NCBI GenBank assembly: GCA_963457665.1
Contig: OY735209.1
Span: 57,199,519-57,263,518, forward strand
Length of the DNA stretch: 64,000 bases
Direction: 5' to 3'
DNA from: Thysanoteuthis rhombus
Taxonomy: Eukaryota; Mollusca; Cephalopoda; Oegopsida; Thysanoteuthidae
The position numbers and the translations under genes were made by a program. This document shows, in pieces, positions 61,440-64,000 of the stretch (position 1 is the stretch's first letter; each line of letters opens with the position of its first letter). The notes beneath the pieces were generated by a model. The model saw nothing but the letters and a program-made list of their open reading frames with translations, made no database searches and had not been told where the DNA came from.

Positions 61440-61641
61440 ACTGCATATGCCAGACTATAAGACAAATAGTTTACAAGGGTATTTAGAGGACTACTGCTCA
61501 ATGCAATTCATTCAAGCCCCATAACAGTCTGTATTGAGCTTCAATACGCAGCCTCTCAATCATAATGCTAGAGGACACAGTGTAATATTTGCATAGTCTT
61601 TTTTTAATTAAATGTCCATCTTATATACCAGCATATACAGT
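61440..61641. mobile_element. Small MITE with ACTG(C/T)ATATGC termini, copy 1
   Basis: Left end ACTGCATATGCCAGACTATA; reverse complement of right end ACTGTATATGCTGGTATATA; about 24 bp imperfect terminal inverted repeats around 202 bp. No coding capacity. A fragment in inverted orientation occurs at 62.4 kb. The TATGCC(A/G)GACTATAAGAC terminus type occurs in animal DNA transposons; superfamily not assigned. Confidence 0.65.
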
Positions 61642-62115
61642 CACTATTTTCTTGTTCAAAGGAAATTAGTGTGTCTCCTAATCTGAAATATTTACAGAAC
61701 AGATGATTTAAAAGAAAAATTTTAAAAAAGAATGAATGGAAACCAACTTTCATCCTCTATATCAATCAAGGTTATCCACAAAACAAAGGAATTACATGAT
61801 TGTAAATAATTCAACAAAGATACATAAAATATCCAGTAGTAATTTATCTCGCCATTCACACTTGTTTTTGAAATGAAGTAATTTGTAGGAACGAGTAAAA
61901 TAGTTGATTTTCTTTCAAAATAAATATCCAGAATGTGAGAAGAGATAAATAAATGATCAAATTAGATCAACAGTTTTTCAACCATCCACTTGGTCACCAG
62001 AAGTAGCGTCAGACTGCAGCAATTGATTCCAACAGACAAAAGTATTTTGCTATTATGCCATCGGTATAGTGATACCACTTAATAACCACAGCAAGAAAAG
62101 GAAAAGTACATTTTA
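61642..62115. other. No gene seen
   Basis: AT-rich spacer; no supported feature. Confidence 0.4.
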
Positions 62116-62215
62116 TAGCTCAGTGGTTAGAAATTATCACTGAATGCGGAGAGGTCACTTTTCAAAATCCTAGTACTAATTCCATACGTAAGAATGATAC
62201 ACTCAACTTCAAGGG
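62116..62215 (+). mobile_element. tRNA-derived SINE head or tRNA pseudogene
   Basis: TAGCTCAGTGGTTAG (62116-62130) is a canonical D-arm/A box; TTTTCAAAATCCT (about 62159-62171) a degenerate B box at near-normal spacing. AGTAC upstream (62105) and GTACT downstream (62173) could be remnants of an acceptor stem. The T-arm is not canonical, so not called as a functional tRNA. Confidence 0.5.
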
Positions 62216-62395
62216 GCTCATTCCCCACCAAGCAGTTATCATATATGTTGGCGTATAAAACAGGAATTTCATTTATTGGAAAAAAAAAACAAACAAAAAA
62301 AAACAGATAAACAAACAACAATGGAAATATTGCATTATGACTGGGGGGGGGGGTACCAAAGCTCAATAAGGTCAGATAAGGGACTTGGATAAGTG

Positions 62396-62458
62396 GCAGA
62401 GAGCAGTAGTCCTCCAAATACCCTTGCAAACCATTATAGCCTGGCATATGCGGTATTT
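62396..62458. mobile_element. Small MITE, copy 2 fragment (inverted)
   Basis: GAGCAGTAGTCCTCCAAATA, CCCTTGCAAACC and CTGGCATATGCGGTATT match the reverse complement of the left 65 bases of the MITE at 61.44 kb. The other end is missing or unrecognised. Confidence 0.65.
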
Positions 62459-64000
62459 GGAAAAACTACACTACATAATATACAATCCATTTCAATCAGA
62501 GGAGAGTATAAACATATCAACAGGATGTAAAAATACTGTCTCATCTTACAATCTGTTCAATAAAGTTTGTTTGGTTTATTAGAAACAAAAAAATTTTTTT
62601 AAATAAAAGAATTTTTTTAATGTTAATTTTATTCAACAACATATTTACAATTTCTTTCTATTTTTAACAACTTCATAATTCTATCCTCCCGTGGTTTGAT
62701 CTTTCTCAGCATAGAACTGCTGAGGTTAAATGTACCTCAAAAGATACCAAGACACTTATTACTCAATAATTTTTTGAAAATAACATTAAATCCAAGGTTT
62801 ATATTCATTTTCTTTCTCATAGAGGACTCACTTCCGATCACATCATATACACTTTTTCTCTCAACTAATTTCAAACACCTTTTGCTGATGGCTGATTTTA
62901 GTTGGTATAATTAGGAGCAATTATAGTTTGAACCAATTGTTTAGTTCTTCAGGACAAGTTCATAATGGTGAAATTACTTTCAATCCTACTATATACACAG
63001 CATCACCTTCTTTGGATGGTTGATTTCCCATTTTTCTTGCCTTATGATTTCTTGGATCCTATGTTGTAGGAAAGTATTCAGTTTTCATCACTCAACACAA
63101 TCTGTTTAAAAAACAGAACATTTTCATTATGCTCAAGTAGTGAATCACACCTTGAAATGTGGTTTGATAGTTTTCTTGAAAAAAAAAAAAAAAACTCCAT
63201 CCATGTGGAAGCCACACATCAAAGTAACCAACATAACCAACGATGTACAAATGATTTTCAACATTAGATTTGGATATTTTAACTATGTTGGCTATCTGCC
63301 ATATTGTACAACATTGATTATACTTGAATAATGTCTTGTTTTGATTGCTTCCAACCTCAACTGGTAGGTTTATCTGTAGCGGTTGCCATAATTCATCTGG
63401 TACCTAACCCCCCCATAGAATCATAGAACGTAAGTCCAGGCTAATTCCAACCAATCATCTATCGAGTCAAATTGACCCAACCGAAAGACAAAACTTCCAG
63501 ATCCATTTAGGATGCAGTTTGTTTTTTTTTCTTGTTTTAAGATCCATTGGAAGAAAAAATAGATCAACCAAATTTTCATTAATGTAAATCGATATCTAAT
63601 TTTAAGAAATGCAACAAATAATCTACATTTCAAATACAGCAGACACGTCTGCCATAGCCTGCATAATTTTTTGATATATCTTGAGTTTTTTTTTCTCTAT
63701 ACCCTGTCAATCATTAGATTGCCCAATTTTTTTTGCATCAAATCTCAGAGTCCTACTTTATTTTTGGAAGTTTGATTTTCCTATTGAGAAGGGGACATAT
63801 CCTTCAACAAAATAATTTGTTCCTGTTATTGATAGAAATGTAAAAAACCTCCTTTACAAATGAGGTTAATTGATCTAAGCTTTCATAACTTATTGGGATG
63901 ATGAAAAAAAAGAAAATTCAACAGAAAATCTATACTTGGTAAGATAAAAATACTAACTTGTACATAAAAGTTTCATGAACCAACAACTCAAATAACTATG
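62459..64000. other. No gene seen to the window end
   Basis: AT-rich; A14 at 63.18 kb, C/G short runs. Frames up to 72 codons are not family-like. Confidence 0.45.

Overview
The window looks like non-genic DNA from an invertebrate animal. It is AT-rich and full of diverged repeats and microsatellites. I found no intact protein-coding gene, no rRNA and no credible functional tRNA. None of the open reading frames of about 60-220 codons reads as a recognisable host protein; the longest are translations of GA- or GATA-type satellites. The likely setting is intergenic DNA or a very large intron. A mollusc-like genome would fit (a GGGAAATAAC palindrome, a tRNA-derived SINE with a GATGAAGGC...CGAAACGTT core, abundant RTE LINEs, long AT and GA microsatellites), but that is a weak inference and other invertebrates are possible.

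Layout. 0.4-0.8 kb: 3' scrap of an RTE-type LINE. 2.9-6.1 kb: long, heavily decayed coding-like relic with zinc-knuckle modules; its last part recurs at 57.4 kb. 6.5-6.8 kb: truncated SINE. 7.3-8.0 kb: relic of a hAT-like transposase. 10.3-11.2 kb: large diverged inverted repeat with a further arm copy at 11.5 kb. 13.6-15.2 kb: a 1.5-kb GA-rich satellite. 17 kb: tandem pair of about 480 bp. 20.9 and 24.7 kb: two diverged direct copies of a 0.9-kb repeat. 25.8 and 36.5 kb: two copies of a small hAT-like MITE. 26.6-27.2 kb: a pogo/Tigger-like element with TA target duplication and a remnant CENP-B-type domain. 38.6-39.4 kb: diverged tandem repeats. 40.3-40.8 kb: a 22/28-bp minisatellite.

42.2-45.2 kb: the most complete RTE LINE copy (endonuclease and reverse transcriptase regions, both crippled), followed tail-to-tail by a second inverted copy. 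46-47.7 kb: nest of direct and inverted repeats shared with 23.7 and 37.3 kb. 48.8, 50.3-51.6 and 57.0-57.4 kb: further RTE copies. 57.6-58.0 kb: scrap of a second RTE-like family. 59.3-59.6 kb: the fullest SINE, with A and B boxes. 61.4 and 62.4 kb: copies of another MITE.

These parts are independent insertions rather than a cooperating set of genes. The main theme is one RTE family with seven copies in both orientations, mostly 5'-truncated and ending in GAT-rich tails, plus short elements it may have mobilised. All calls are by eye; no alignment or database search was possible.
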